From Polaromonas sp. (GTDB taxonomy: Bacteria > Pseudomonadota > Gammaproteobacteria > Burkholderiales > Burkholderiaceae_C): DNA of 64,000 nt. Position 1 is the stretch's first letter, and each line of letters starts with the position of its first letter. The DNA lies in contig NZ_JABBPC010000004.1 in assembly GCF_012927485.1 (NCBI RefSeq), positions 1-64,000 of the forward strand, read 5' to 3'. Both the position numbers and the translations under genes were made by a program. Below, in pieces: positions 25,649 through 33,104 of this stretch. The notes below the pieces were generated by a model. It worked only from the letters and a program-made list of their open reading frames with translations, did not search any database and was not told the DNA's origin.

Positions 25649-26656
25649 CTACCGTCGGACGTGTACGTAGGTGGGATTGACAATGTTGGTGGGCGTGCCC
25701 TTAATGAAGTTGAGCACGTTGTCAAAGGCTGCCCCGAAATGCAGCTCGTAACTATCCTGCTCGACATAGCCGATGTGCGGCGTGCAAATGCAGTTCTCAA
25801 GCCGAAGCAACGCATGGCCTTGTAAAATGGGTTCTGATTCAAAGACATCAACGGCCGCCAAGCCTGGGCGCCCCCGATTAAGTGCGGCGAGCAGGGCTTC
25901 GGGCGCGATCAGTTCTGCCCGCGAGGTATTGACCAGCAAGGCGCTGGGCTTCATACGCGATAAATTTTCCAGCGTCACGATGCCGCGAGTTTCCTCGTGC
26001 AGCCGTAAGTGCAGGCTTAGCACGTCGCTTTGTTCGAAGAGTTCGGCTTTTCTAGCAGCTATTTCAAAACCCTCAGCCTGAGCCCGTTCGCACGATGCTT
26101 CACCCCCCCAAACTACCACCCGCATGCCAAACGCTCTCCCGTAGCCCGCAACGATTTGCCCAATCTTGCCGTAGCTCCAGATACCCAGCGTCTTACCTTT
26201 CAGAACCGAACCGATGCCAAAATTGGGCGGCATTGAGGCGGACTTGAGTCCTGATTGCTGCCAAGCGCCATGCTTCAAATGCGCCACGTAATGGGGAATA
26301 CGGCGCATCGCGGCCATTATCAGCGCCCAAGTCAGTTCAGCAGGAGCGGTGGGAGACCCTATACCTTCGGCGACAGCAATCCCGCGTTCTGTGCAGGCCG
26401 CCACGTCGACATGGTTACCGATACGACCGGTTTGCGCTATCAGTTTGAGCTTGGGTAGCTTTTCAATCACCTGACGATTTAGTTGGGTTCGTTCGCGAAT
26501 CAACACAATCACATCAGCGTCCTTGAGTCGGACCGACAGTTGGCCTATCCCTTTGACTGTATTGGTATAGACCTTGGCAGGGTAAGCATCCAATTTGGCA
26601 GCGCAGTTCAGTTTTCGCACTGCGTCCTGGTAGTCATCAAGGATCACAATATTCAT
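25649..26656 (-). CDS. D-2-hydroxyacid dehydrogenase family protein
   Basis: This 335-residue NAD(P)-dependent dehydrogenase reduces 2-oxoacids or oxidises D-2-hydroxyacids. The catalytic trio is visible: Arg in LLVNTSRAELI, Glu in DVFESEPI, and His in CTPHIGYVEQDSYE. The dinucleotide loop reads GIWSYGKIGQ, with serine replacing the first glycine of the usual GxGxxG. I start at ATG 26654-26656 (MNIVILDDYQDAV), the normal family opening; an in-frame ATG at 26716 would add 20 unlikely residues. It lies 108 bases downstream of the HpaB-like gene on the same strand and may be part of the same pathway. Confidence 0.87.
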   Translation of the reverse strand: MNIVILDDYQDAVRKLNCAAKLDAYPAKVYTNTVKGIGQLSVRLKDADVIVLIRERTQLNRQVIEKLPKLKLIAQTGRIGNHVDVAACTERGIAVAEGIGSPTAPAELTWALIMAAMRRIPHYVAHLKHGAWQQSGLKSASMPPNFGIGSVLKGKTLGIWSYGKIGQIVAGYGRAFGMRVVVWGGEASCERAQAEGFEIAARKAELFEQSDVLSLHLRLHEETRGIVTLENLSRMKPSALLVNTSRAELIAPEALLAALNRGRPGLAAVDVFESEPILQGHALLRLENCICTPHIGYVEQDSYELHFGAAFDNVLNFIKGTPTNIVNPTYVHVRR

Positions 26657-26764
26657 GTGGCTATTGTGCCTGCTGGATTTCTCATCATTTGCGGCAGACT
26701 TACTGAAGGTATTCAAGTTCAGCTATTAAACAGCAGCACTCGGGCGCAAAAGCAATATAAGTTT

Positions 26765-28402
26765 TTAACTCACACGTCGGGAGGGCAAGTCCACCATCAC
26801 GGGCTGACCCGGCGTTGTGCAACCCGTGTCGCAGCATTTACCAGGCTGTCTGTTTTGCGTAATGGACCGGCCAGGGTCATGAGCGGCAGCGGAAGGTGAT
26901 CCATCAGCGCCTATTCCGCGCTCCAGAATGCGCTCCACCAGTTCGACTTTGGAACCGATCGGATAATTACGGTAAATTTCCTGCTTCATCGCGGCAGGAG
27001 AGCCACCGCCATGCAGACTGATCACGCTATACCAGCCACCCTGATAGCCCGCGGTCAAGTCTTCAATGAAGCGGGCAGTTTCTATACGCTGCTCGTAGGG
27101 CACGTCCGGGTTGGCACGCAACACTTCAGACAGTCTTGCACCGGTTTCGGGATTGTGGTCTTCGTCAGGGCCGGGCAGCGTGACTATGAGGCCGCCACTC
27201 ACGTAGTGCGCGATGCGGTGCATGTCATAAATTTTGGTAGCCAATAACAGCTTGCCAATGTTGCTGAATACGGGGTCGGGCATGAAAGTCTTGCTGTGTT
27301 CGTCCGGCTTGCCATAAACGCTTGCGGCCACCCCGCAGGCATAGAAGCTCTCCGTGATAGTGATGAGCTCCACCATCTGTTCACGCAAATGGGTTTCCTT
27401 GGCAGGGTCAAAGCCGTTGGCCTCGCACATTAATGCGCCTGCCCCAATCAGAAGATCTCCAAACCCTGCGCGCGCCGCTATGCACGTGTGGCGATGGTGG
27501 GTAGCATAGCTGTAGGTCAAGTGGCCGGAGTGTTCCCATTCACCGGCATAAAACACGTTCTCCATGGGCACAAACACTTTGTCGAACATGACTACACCGG
27601 TGCTCTGGCCATATTTGCGGCTAAAAAGGGCTGCGCCGTGCTCGACCTTTTCACCGGGGCGTCCGGCAGGGCGTGCGACGATGGTCACGCCAGGCGCGTC
27701 GATGGGTACCGCGCAGCAGACTGCAAAGTCGGCATCTTCTTTGCCCATGTTGCGACAAGGCATGACCAGCAGTTCATGCATATACGGCGCGCCAGTCACG
27801 ATCGCCTTGGTGCCGCTGATAGTGATGCCGCGTTGGCCATTTTGGAGGACGTTGCGCTCAACGATGTGCAGGTAGCTGTCCACATTGGATTGCTCGTGCG
27901 GGCGTTTGCTGCGGTCGCCTTTGGCATCGGTCATGGCCACACCCAATGTGAGGTCCTGTTCCTGAATGCGGTGTAGATAGTGGTGGAAGCGCGCGCTGTT
28001 TTCAGTGGTGCCTCGCGCATCGTCGATGCGTGCCGAGACCTGGCCTATGGCGTTAAGTGCGTCGTGCGTCAGGTAGCGCTGGGCGCAACCGGTTTCCTGG
28101 CAGACCAAGCGCACGGCCTCAAGCTTGTTGAGCAAGTCGCCACTGCTGGTGTTGATGTGCGAAAGACGATTTACCAGCTTGCCGCTGGTGTGTTGCACGG
28201 CCGTCATGATCGGTGCGTAACGCGCTTTCAGCGCATAGTCATAAGTCAGGGCGATGGCATTGATGCCAGGGCCAAAACCGCGTTCATCCACCACGCTAGT
28301 TACCCGTTGACCGTCCAGAAACACGCGCGGCTTGTAGCGCCGCAGGGATTCGCGAAAGTCGTCGCCAGACATCAGCGTCGCGGTGGGGGCGGGTGCATTC
28401 AT
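26765..28402 (-). CDS. HpaB / 4-hydroxybutanoyl-CoA dehydratase superfamily flavoprotein
   Basis: This 545-residue protein has the acyl-CoA-dehydrogenase-like fold of 4-hydroxyphenylacetate 3-monooxygenase (HpaB) and 4-hydroxybutanoyl-CoA dehydratase (AbfD). From memory of AbfD, its iron-sulfur ligands are Cys99, Cys103, His292 and Cys299. Here the matching places read CAQRY (first Cys kept, second Tyr) and HHRHTCIAARAG (His kept, last Cys replaced by Ala). An AbfD-like cluster is therefore unlikely, and an FADH2-dependent hydroxylase is more plausible. No flavin reductase (HpaC) gene is adjacent. The C-terminus extends about 40 residues with a CCDTGC motif (523-528). A strong AGGAG precedes the start; a TetR gene is divergent. 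Confidence 0.78.
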   Translation of the reverse strand: MNAPAPTATLMSGDDFRESLRRYKPRVFLDGQRVTSVVDERGFGPGINAIALTYDYALKARYAPIMTAVQHTSGKLVNRLSHINTSSGDLLNKLEAVRLVCQETGCAQRYLTHDALNAIGQVSARIDDARGTTENSARFHHYLHRIQEQDLTLGVAMTDAKGDRSKRPHEQSNVDSYLHIVERNVLQNGQRGITISGTKAIVTGAPYMHELLVMPCRNMGKEDADFAVCCAVPIDAPGVTIVARPAGRPGEKVEHGAALFSRKYGQSTGVVMFDKVFVPMENVFYAGEWEHSGHLTYSYATHHRHTCIAARAGFGDLLIGAGALMCEANGFDPAKETHLREQMVELITITESFYACGVAASVYGKPDEHSKTFMPDPVFSNIGKLLLATKIYDMHRIAHYVSGGLIVTLPGPDEDHNPETGARLSEVLRANPDVPYEQRIETARFIEDLTAGYQGGWYSVISLHGGGSPAAMKQEIYRNYPIGSKVELVERILERGIGADGSPSAAAHDPGRSITQNRQPGKCCDTGCTTPGQPVMVDLPSRRVS

Positions 28403-28428
28403 GGAAAGTCTCCTGGTTGGAGTTTATT

Positions 28429-28443
28429 TTAAACGACGTTTAA
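28429..28443. promoter_or_regulatory. Candidate TetR operator between the HpaB-like and TetR genes
   Basis: TTAAACG-A-CGTTTAA is a perfect 7-base inverted repeat about a single central base, in the 102-base divergent interval. It lies 27 bases before the HpaB-like ATG and 62 bases before the chosen TetR start. Size and symmetry suit a TetR dimer. Confidence 0.6.
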
Positions 28444-28504
28444 TTTAATGATCAAGTGTTCAATTGCTACATTGCCACAGCTTTTTCAGGTTTACATTAA
28501 ACGG

Positions 28505-29149
28505 ATGCAAGCCAAACTGCAACGCCAACAGGCCATGAACAATTCGCGCCGTTCGCTCGTATTGCTCGCTGCCCGCTCGGTGTTCGAGCGGCATGGCATC
28601 GAAGGGGCCAGCATTCGTGAAATCGCCAAACAGGCGGGATATACCCCAGGGGCGATTTACTCGTATTTTGAAAGCAAGGAAGCGATTTACGGTGCGCTGC
28701 TTGCGGAATCGCTGGAACGCCTGAACGCAGCAGTGGACGCCGCGACGAAAGGTGCTCGCACTTGCGGACTCAGTCCTGCCGAGTTGTTGCAGGCCGCTGC
28801 CAGCGCCTGGTTCGGGTTTTATGCGGCAAACCCGCGTGATCTCGATCTGGGGTTTTACCTGATGCAAGGCATGCGCCCGCGCGGACTGACTGCCGACCTC
28901 AATTACCAGCTTAATGATCGCCTGCACGATGCGCTCGGACCCTGCGAAGCTGCTTTGAAGGCCATGGGGCTGAGCCCGGAAGAAGCTTTGAGCGAAAATA
29001 CTTCATTATTTGCCCACGGTGTGGGTTTGCTGCTGCTGCAGCACACGGGACGTATCCGCATGTTTGGGCAAAATGCCACGCTGCTTTTTGACGCCTACCT
29101 GCTTGGGCTGGTCAAGCGCCTGCAGCGAAGCGGTGGAAAAGTCCCCTAA
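28505..29149 (+). CDS. TetR/AcrR family transcriptional regulator
   Basis: This 214-residue repressor has an N-terminal helix-turn-helix: LVLLAARSVFERHGIEGASI, then REIAKQAGYTPGAIYSYFESKEAIYGALL. The C-terminal ligand domain is variable, as usual for the family. ATG 28505 is chosen because it leaves room for a promoter after the palindrome. ATG 28448, in the same frame, would add 19 residues and begin almost on the palindrome; neither has a strong ribosome-binding site. It is divergent from the HpaB-like gene, its likely target, and 23 bases upstream of the isochorismatase-like gene. Confidence 0.88.
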   Translation: MQAKLQRQQAMNNSRRSLVLLAARSVFERHGIEGASIREIAKQAGYTPGAIYSYFESKEAIYGALLAESLERLNAAVDAATKGARTCGLSPAELLQAAASAWFGFYAANPRDLDLGFYLMQGMRPRGLTADLNYQLNDRLHDALGPCEAALKAMGLSPEEALSENTSLFAHGVGLLLLQHTGRIRMFGQNATLLFDAYLLGLVKRLQRSGGKVP

Positions 29150-29172
29150 CTGCCAGACCTTCAGGAATTAAT

Positions 29173-29796
29173 ATGTTGCTTGACGTTGATGACACCCAAC
29201 TGGTACTTGTGGATTACCAGATCCGGCTGATGCCCGCCATTTTTGAGAAGAACTTCGTGATCGCCAATGCGGTGCGTCTGGCCCAGATGGCCCGGGCGCT
29301 TGAGGTGCCGGTATGGGGTACGGCAGAGAACCCTGAAAAGCTGGGGCAGAACGTGCCGGAATTGCAGGCTGCGATTGATGCGGCTGGCGGTAAAACACTT
29401 GCCAAGATGCATTTCAGCGCCGTTGCGGATGGCTTGCTTGACTGGTTGCGCCCACCCGCACGCAAAGCGCCGATGGGCGGTAACGCACGCAGTCTGCCCA
29501 AGTACCTTCAAAAACCGCCGGAACCGGAAGAAGCCGGGCGAAGCACCATTGTGATCGCCGGTTGCGAAGCGCATGTGTGTTTGATGCAAACCGCGCTGGA
29601 CCTGCTGGAAGAGGAGTTCGAGGTGTGGGTAGTGACGGATGCTTGTAGCTCCCGCACTGAACGCAACCGCGACGCAGCATTTGACAGGCTGGCGGGTAAT
29701 GGTGCTGAGCTGGTGACCACCGAGATGGTGGCGTTTGAATGGCTGCGTACGGCTGAGCACGACCTGTTCAGGGACATCCAGACCCTGATCAAATAA
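29173..29796 (+). CDS. Isochorismatase-like cysteine hydrolase
   Basis: This 207-residue member of the isochorismatase/nicotinamidase/YcaC superfamily has a visible catalytic triad: Asp14 in LVLVDYQ, Lys78 in LAKMHFSA, and Cys136 in GCEAHVCLMQTALDL. A proline-rich insertion at about 93-123 separates two core strands and is longer than in YcaC. The substrate could be an amide, carbamate or enol ether; nothing in the sequence decides this. It starts 23 bases after the TetR stop and is probably in the same transcript. Confidence 0.85.
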   Translation: MLLDVDDTQLVLVDYQIRLMPAIFEKNFVIANAVRLAQMARALEVPVWGTAENPEKLGQNVPELQAAIDAAGGKTLAKMHFSAVADGLLDWLRPPARKAPMGGNARSLPKYLQKPPEPEEAGRSTIVIAGCEAHVCLMQTALDLLEEEFEVWVVTDACSSRTERNRDAAFDRLAGNGAELVTTEMVAFEWLRTAEHDLFRDIQTLIK

Positions 29797-29957
29797 AGGG
29801 TTGGACCTGTCTTGGTGACCTCTTTGCCCCGCCTGAATCAAAAAAGATCAGGCTGCTCGGGGCTCGCGTCAGCGTGATGCAAGTCCGTCATGAATAATAA
29901 AAATACAGTTGTTTGCTTTTTAATCCAGACAAACCAAGACTTATCAGGAGACATTCC

Positions 29958-30941
29958 TTGTTCAAGGCACTTCAACTCAGCAAATCCGAGGCCGGTTTTT
30001 CAGCCGCTATCGCTGAAATCCAAGAATCCCAATTGCCACCAGGGGACGTTTTAGCGAGGGTGGACTACTCAACCCTCAATTACAAAGACGGCTTGGCGAT
30101 CACCAACACCGGTGCCGTGGTGCGCAACTGGCCCATGGTGGCAGGGGTCGATGGTGCCGGCTCGGTACTGGAGTCCACTCACCCTCACTGGAAGGCTGGT
30201 GACCGATTTGTGCACAACGGCTGGGGTCTGGGCGAAACTCGCTGGGGACTAATGGCCGAACGCGCACGCTTGCAGGGGGACTGGCTGGTCAAGTTGCCGC
30301 AGGCGTTCAGCACGCGTCAGGCGATGGCGATCGGCACGGCAGGTTACACGGCCATGCTCTGCGTGTTGGCGCTTGAACAACACGGCATCATGCCGGCAAG
30401 TGCCTCTGCGGAGGTGTTGGTCACGGGTGCCACCGGCGGCGTAGGCAGTGTGGCCGTCGCGCTGCTCAGCAAACTAGGCTATACCGTAGTGGCCGCAACG
30501 GGCAAGGCCAGTGAGCAAAACTACCTCAAACAGCTCGGTGCCGCCCGCGTGATTGATAGAGCAGAGCTTTCTATCCCCGGCAAACCGCTGCAAAAGGAGC
30601 GCTGGGCCGCGGTGGTGGATGCGGTGGGCTCATACACATTGGCCAACGCCTGCGCTCAAACCCGTTACGGAGGGGTCGTGACGGCCTGTGGGTTGGCCCA
30701 GGGCGCTGACTTTCCTTCTACGGTGATGCCTTTTATTTTGCGCGGCATCACGTTGGTCGGCATCGACAGCGTGATGGCCCCACTGGCGCGCCGCCAAACG
30801 GCATGGGATCGTTTGGCGAAGGACCTGGATCCCGCCAAGCTCGAAGCCATGATTGAAGAGGTGCCGCTGTCCCGAGCCGCCGAAAAAGCGGCTGAGCTAA
30901 TGGCAGGAAAAATCCGCGGACGTATCGTGGTCAAGATCTGA
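29958..30941 (+). CDS. acuI: Acryloyl-CoA reductase (AcuI/YhdH family, MDR superfamily)
   Basis: This 327-residue NADPH-dependent medium-chain reductase converts acryloyl-CoA to propionyl-CoA in AcuI enzymes. The opening FKALQLSKSEAGFSAAI, DYSTLNYKDGLAI, and the nucleotide loop VTGATGGVGSVAVALL are typical of AcuI/YhdH. The start is TTG at 29958: AGGAG lies 7 bases before it and the homology begins there. Upstream in-frame sequence is not conserved text. The next gene is the propionyl-CoA synthetase, a pairing known from acrylate, DMSP and 3-hydroxypropionate metabolism. Confidence 0.87.
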   Translation: MFKALQLSKSEAGFSAAIAEIQESQLPPGDVLARVDYSTLNYKDGLAITNTGAVVRNWPMVAGVDGAGSVLESTHPHWKAGDRFVHNGWGLGETRWGLMAERARLQGDWLVKLPQAFSTRQAMAIGTAGYTAMLCVLALEQHGIMPASASAEVLVTGATGGVGSVAVALLSKLGYTVVAATGKASEQNYLKQLGAARVIDRAELSIPGKPLQKERWAAVVDAVGSYTLANACAQTRYGGVVTACGLAQGADFPSTVMPFILRGITLVGIDSVMAPLARRQTAWDRLAKDLDPAKLEAMIEEVPLSRAAEKAAELMAGKIRGRIVVKI

Positions 30942-30977
30942 ATCTGAATAATTTACAACACAAAATCGAGACAAGCC

Positions 30978-32900
30978 ATGAGCAATGCACCCGCCAACTA
31001 CGCCGATTTTTATAGGCAATCCATTGACCAGCCAGACGCATTTTGGGCCGAACAGTCCCGACTGATCGAGTGGCACAAACCTTTTGACCGGGTTTGTAAC
31101 TACGACAATCCGCCGTTCGTACAGTGGTTTGAAGGGGGCGAAACCAACCTTTGCCACAACGCCGTAGACCGGCATCTCAAAGACCGGGCTGATCAAGCGG
31201 CCCTGATCGCCGTTTCTAGCGAAACAGGCCTTGAGAAAACCTATACCTTCAAAGATTTGCATCTTGAAGTGCAGAGGATGGCGGCGAGCCTGAAGGCGCT
31301 GGGTGTGCAAAAGGGTGACCGTGTATTGATTTACATGCCGATGATTGCCGAAGCGGCATTCGCCATGCTCGCCTGCGCGCGAATTGGTGCGATTCATTGT
31401 GTGGTGTTCGGCGGGTTCGCCAGTGGGTCGCTGGCCGCGCGGATCGAAGATGCAACGCCAAAAGTGATTGTGAGTGCCGATGCGGGTTCGCGCGGTGGAC
31501 GCGCGTTGGCCTATAAGCCGCTGCTGGACGAGGCGATCCGCCTGTCCAACCATAAACCCGAAGCGGTGCTGCTAGCCAACCGCAAATTAGCGCCCATGGC
31601 GATAGTGGCAGGGCGCGACCACCTGTGGGACGATCTCCGTGCGATACACCTGGATGCCCAAATTCCTTGCGAATGGCTGGACTCGACGGCGATCAGCTAC
31701 ACCATTTACACCAGTGGAACTACCGGCAAAGCCAAGGGCGTGCAGCGTGACACGGGCGGTTACGCTGTAGCGCTGGCGGCCAGCATGAAGCACATTTTTG
31801 ATGGACGGGCAGGCGAAACCTTTTTTTCAACCAGTGATATCGGCTGGGTGGTGGGCCACAGCTACATTGTCTACGGACCACTCATCGGGGGTATGGCGAC
31901 CATCCTGTATGAAGGGCTTCCAACACAAGGTATGGACGGCAAACCTGATGGCGCCATTTGGTGGAGCTTGGTGGAAAAATACCGCGTTACCACCATGTTT
32001 AGCGCACCGACTGCAGTGCGTGTGCTTAAAAAGCAGGACCCAGCACTGCTCAAAAAATACAACCTTTCCAGCCTGCGTGCGCTATTCCTCGCCGGCGAAC
32101 CGTTGGACGAACCCACCGCGCGTTGGATCAGTGAAGGCCTGAATGTGCCCATCATCGATAACTACTGGCAAACCGAAAGCGGTTGGCCGATTTTGACCGT
32201 TGCCAACGGCGTCGAGAAAAAAGCCAGTAAGTTTGGCAGCCCAGGCGTTCCGATGTATGGCTACAACGTCAAACTGCTGCACGAATCCACCGGAGAGGAG
32301 TTGACCGTGCCTGGCGAGAAAGGGGTGGTTGTCCTAGATGGGCCCACGCCACCAGGCTTTATGCAAACCATTTGGAATGACGACGCGCGCTTCGTCAATA
32401 CTTATTGGAAAAGTGTGCCCGGCAGAATGGTTTACAACACGTTCGATTGGGGCATACGGGATAAAGACGGTTATTACTTCATTCTGGGCCGCACCGATGA
32501 CGTGATCAACGTGGCGGGACACAGGCTGGGCACGCGCGAAATTGAAGAAAGTATTTCCGGCCACTTGCAGGTGGCAGAAGTGGCCGTGGTCGGAGTGGCC
32601 GATGCGCTGAAAGGGCAGGTTGCCATGGCATTTGTAGTGCTTAAGGATGCCAGCGCGTCACAAGACAGCGCAGTATCACTTAAGCTCGAAGCCGAAATCA
32701 TGAAGCGGGTGGACAACGATCTCGGCGCTGTCGCGCGACCTGCCAGGGTTCGCTTTGTGACCGCCTTACCCAAGACGCGCAGTGGCAAGCTGCTGCGTCG
32801 CGCTATTCAAGCCGTGTGCGAAGGCCGCGATGCGGGGGATCTCACCACAATGGACGATCCAGCTGCGCTGCAGCAAGTGAAGGATTTGGTGACTAAATAA
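30978..32900 (+). CDS. prpE: Propionate-CoA ligase (propionyl-CoA synthetase)
   Basis: This 640-residue ANL-superfamily AMP-forming ligase activates propionate, and often acrylate or 3-hydroxypropionate, with CoA and ATP. ANL motifs are visible: the P-loop YTSGTTGKAKGVQRDTGG, then DNYWQTESGWPI, and the C-terminal TRSGKLLRR whose lysine is the usual acetylation-controlled residue. The N-terminal ACAS_N part (YADFYRQSIDQPDAFWAEQ) and the length match PrpE rather than acetyl-CoA synthetase. It follows acuI by 36 bases on the same strand. Confidence 0.92.
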   Translation: MSNAPANYADFYRQSIDQPDAFWAEQSRLIEWHKPFDRVCNYDNPPFVQWFEGGETNLCHNAVDRHLKDRADQAALIAVSSETGLEKTYTFKDLHLEVQRMAASLKALGVQKGDRVLIYMPMIAEAAFAMLACARIGAIHCVVFGGFASGSLAARIEDATPKVIVSADAGSRGGRALAYKPLLDEAIRLSNHKPEAVLLANRKLAPMAIVAGRDHLWDDLRAIHLDAQIPCEWLDSTAISYTIYTSGTTGKAKGVQRDTGGYAVALAASMKHIFDGRAGETFFSTSDIGWVVGHSYIVYGPLIGGMATILYEGLPTQGMDGKPDGAIWWSLVEKYRVTTMFSAPTAVRVLKKQDPALLKKYNLSSLRALFLAGEPLDEPTARWISEGLNVPIIDNYWQTESGWPILTVANGVEKKASKFGSPGVPMYGYNVKLLHESTGEELTVPGEKGVVVLDGPTPPGFMQTIWNDDARFVNTYWKSVPGRMVYNTFDWGIRDKDGYYFILGRTDDVINVAGHRLGTREIEESISGHLQVAEVAVVGVADALKGQVAMAFVVLKDASASQDSAVSLKLEAEIMKRVDNDLGAVARPARVRFVTALPKTRSGKLLRRAIQAVCEGRDAGDLTTMDDPAALQQVKDLVTK

Positions 32901-33044
32901 GCCAGCCATGGCCGCGGCAACAACTGGCAATTGATAGGACGACAGCCTTTCCGCTGTCACGGTTCGGTGGCACAATATCGGTTGTTTCTGAAGGCGTTTC
33001 GTGCCACAGTCGCACCCGCTAATCGGTCAAGCCGTGTTGCGGAA

Positions 33045-33095
33045 GGTTAATTAACCAGCTTTAACCAGCTAATGTTTCCCCAAGGGAAACGGAGG
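33045..33095 (+). ncRNA. Structured leader of sucA (candidate sucA RNA motif)
   Basis: Within 60 bases before the sucA start the sequence holds a perfect 12-base palindrome GGTTAATTAACC (33045-33056), an exact tandem copy of TTAACCAGCT (33051-33060 and 33061-33070), and a hairpin GTTTCCC-CAA-GGGAAAC (33074-33090) abutting the GGAGG ribosome-binding site at 33091. GGTTAA can pair with either TTAACC, giving two alternative folds. A conserved cis-regulatory sucA RNA motif is known upstream of sucA in Burkholderiales; I could not check the covariance model, so identity is inferred from position and structure. Confidence 0.5.
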
Positions 33096-33104
33096 TCAGC
33101 GGAT

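Noticed and set aside
26765-28402. Call as 4-hydroxybutanoyl-CoA dehydratase (AbfD)
   Set aside because: Two of the four iron-sulfur ligands recalled for that enzyme are replaced here, so the call was kept at superfamily level.
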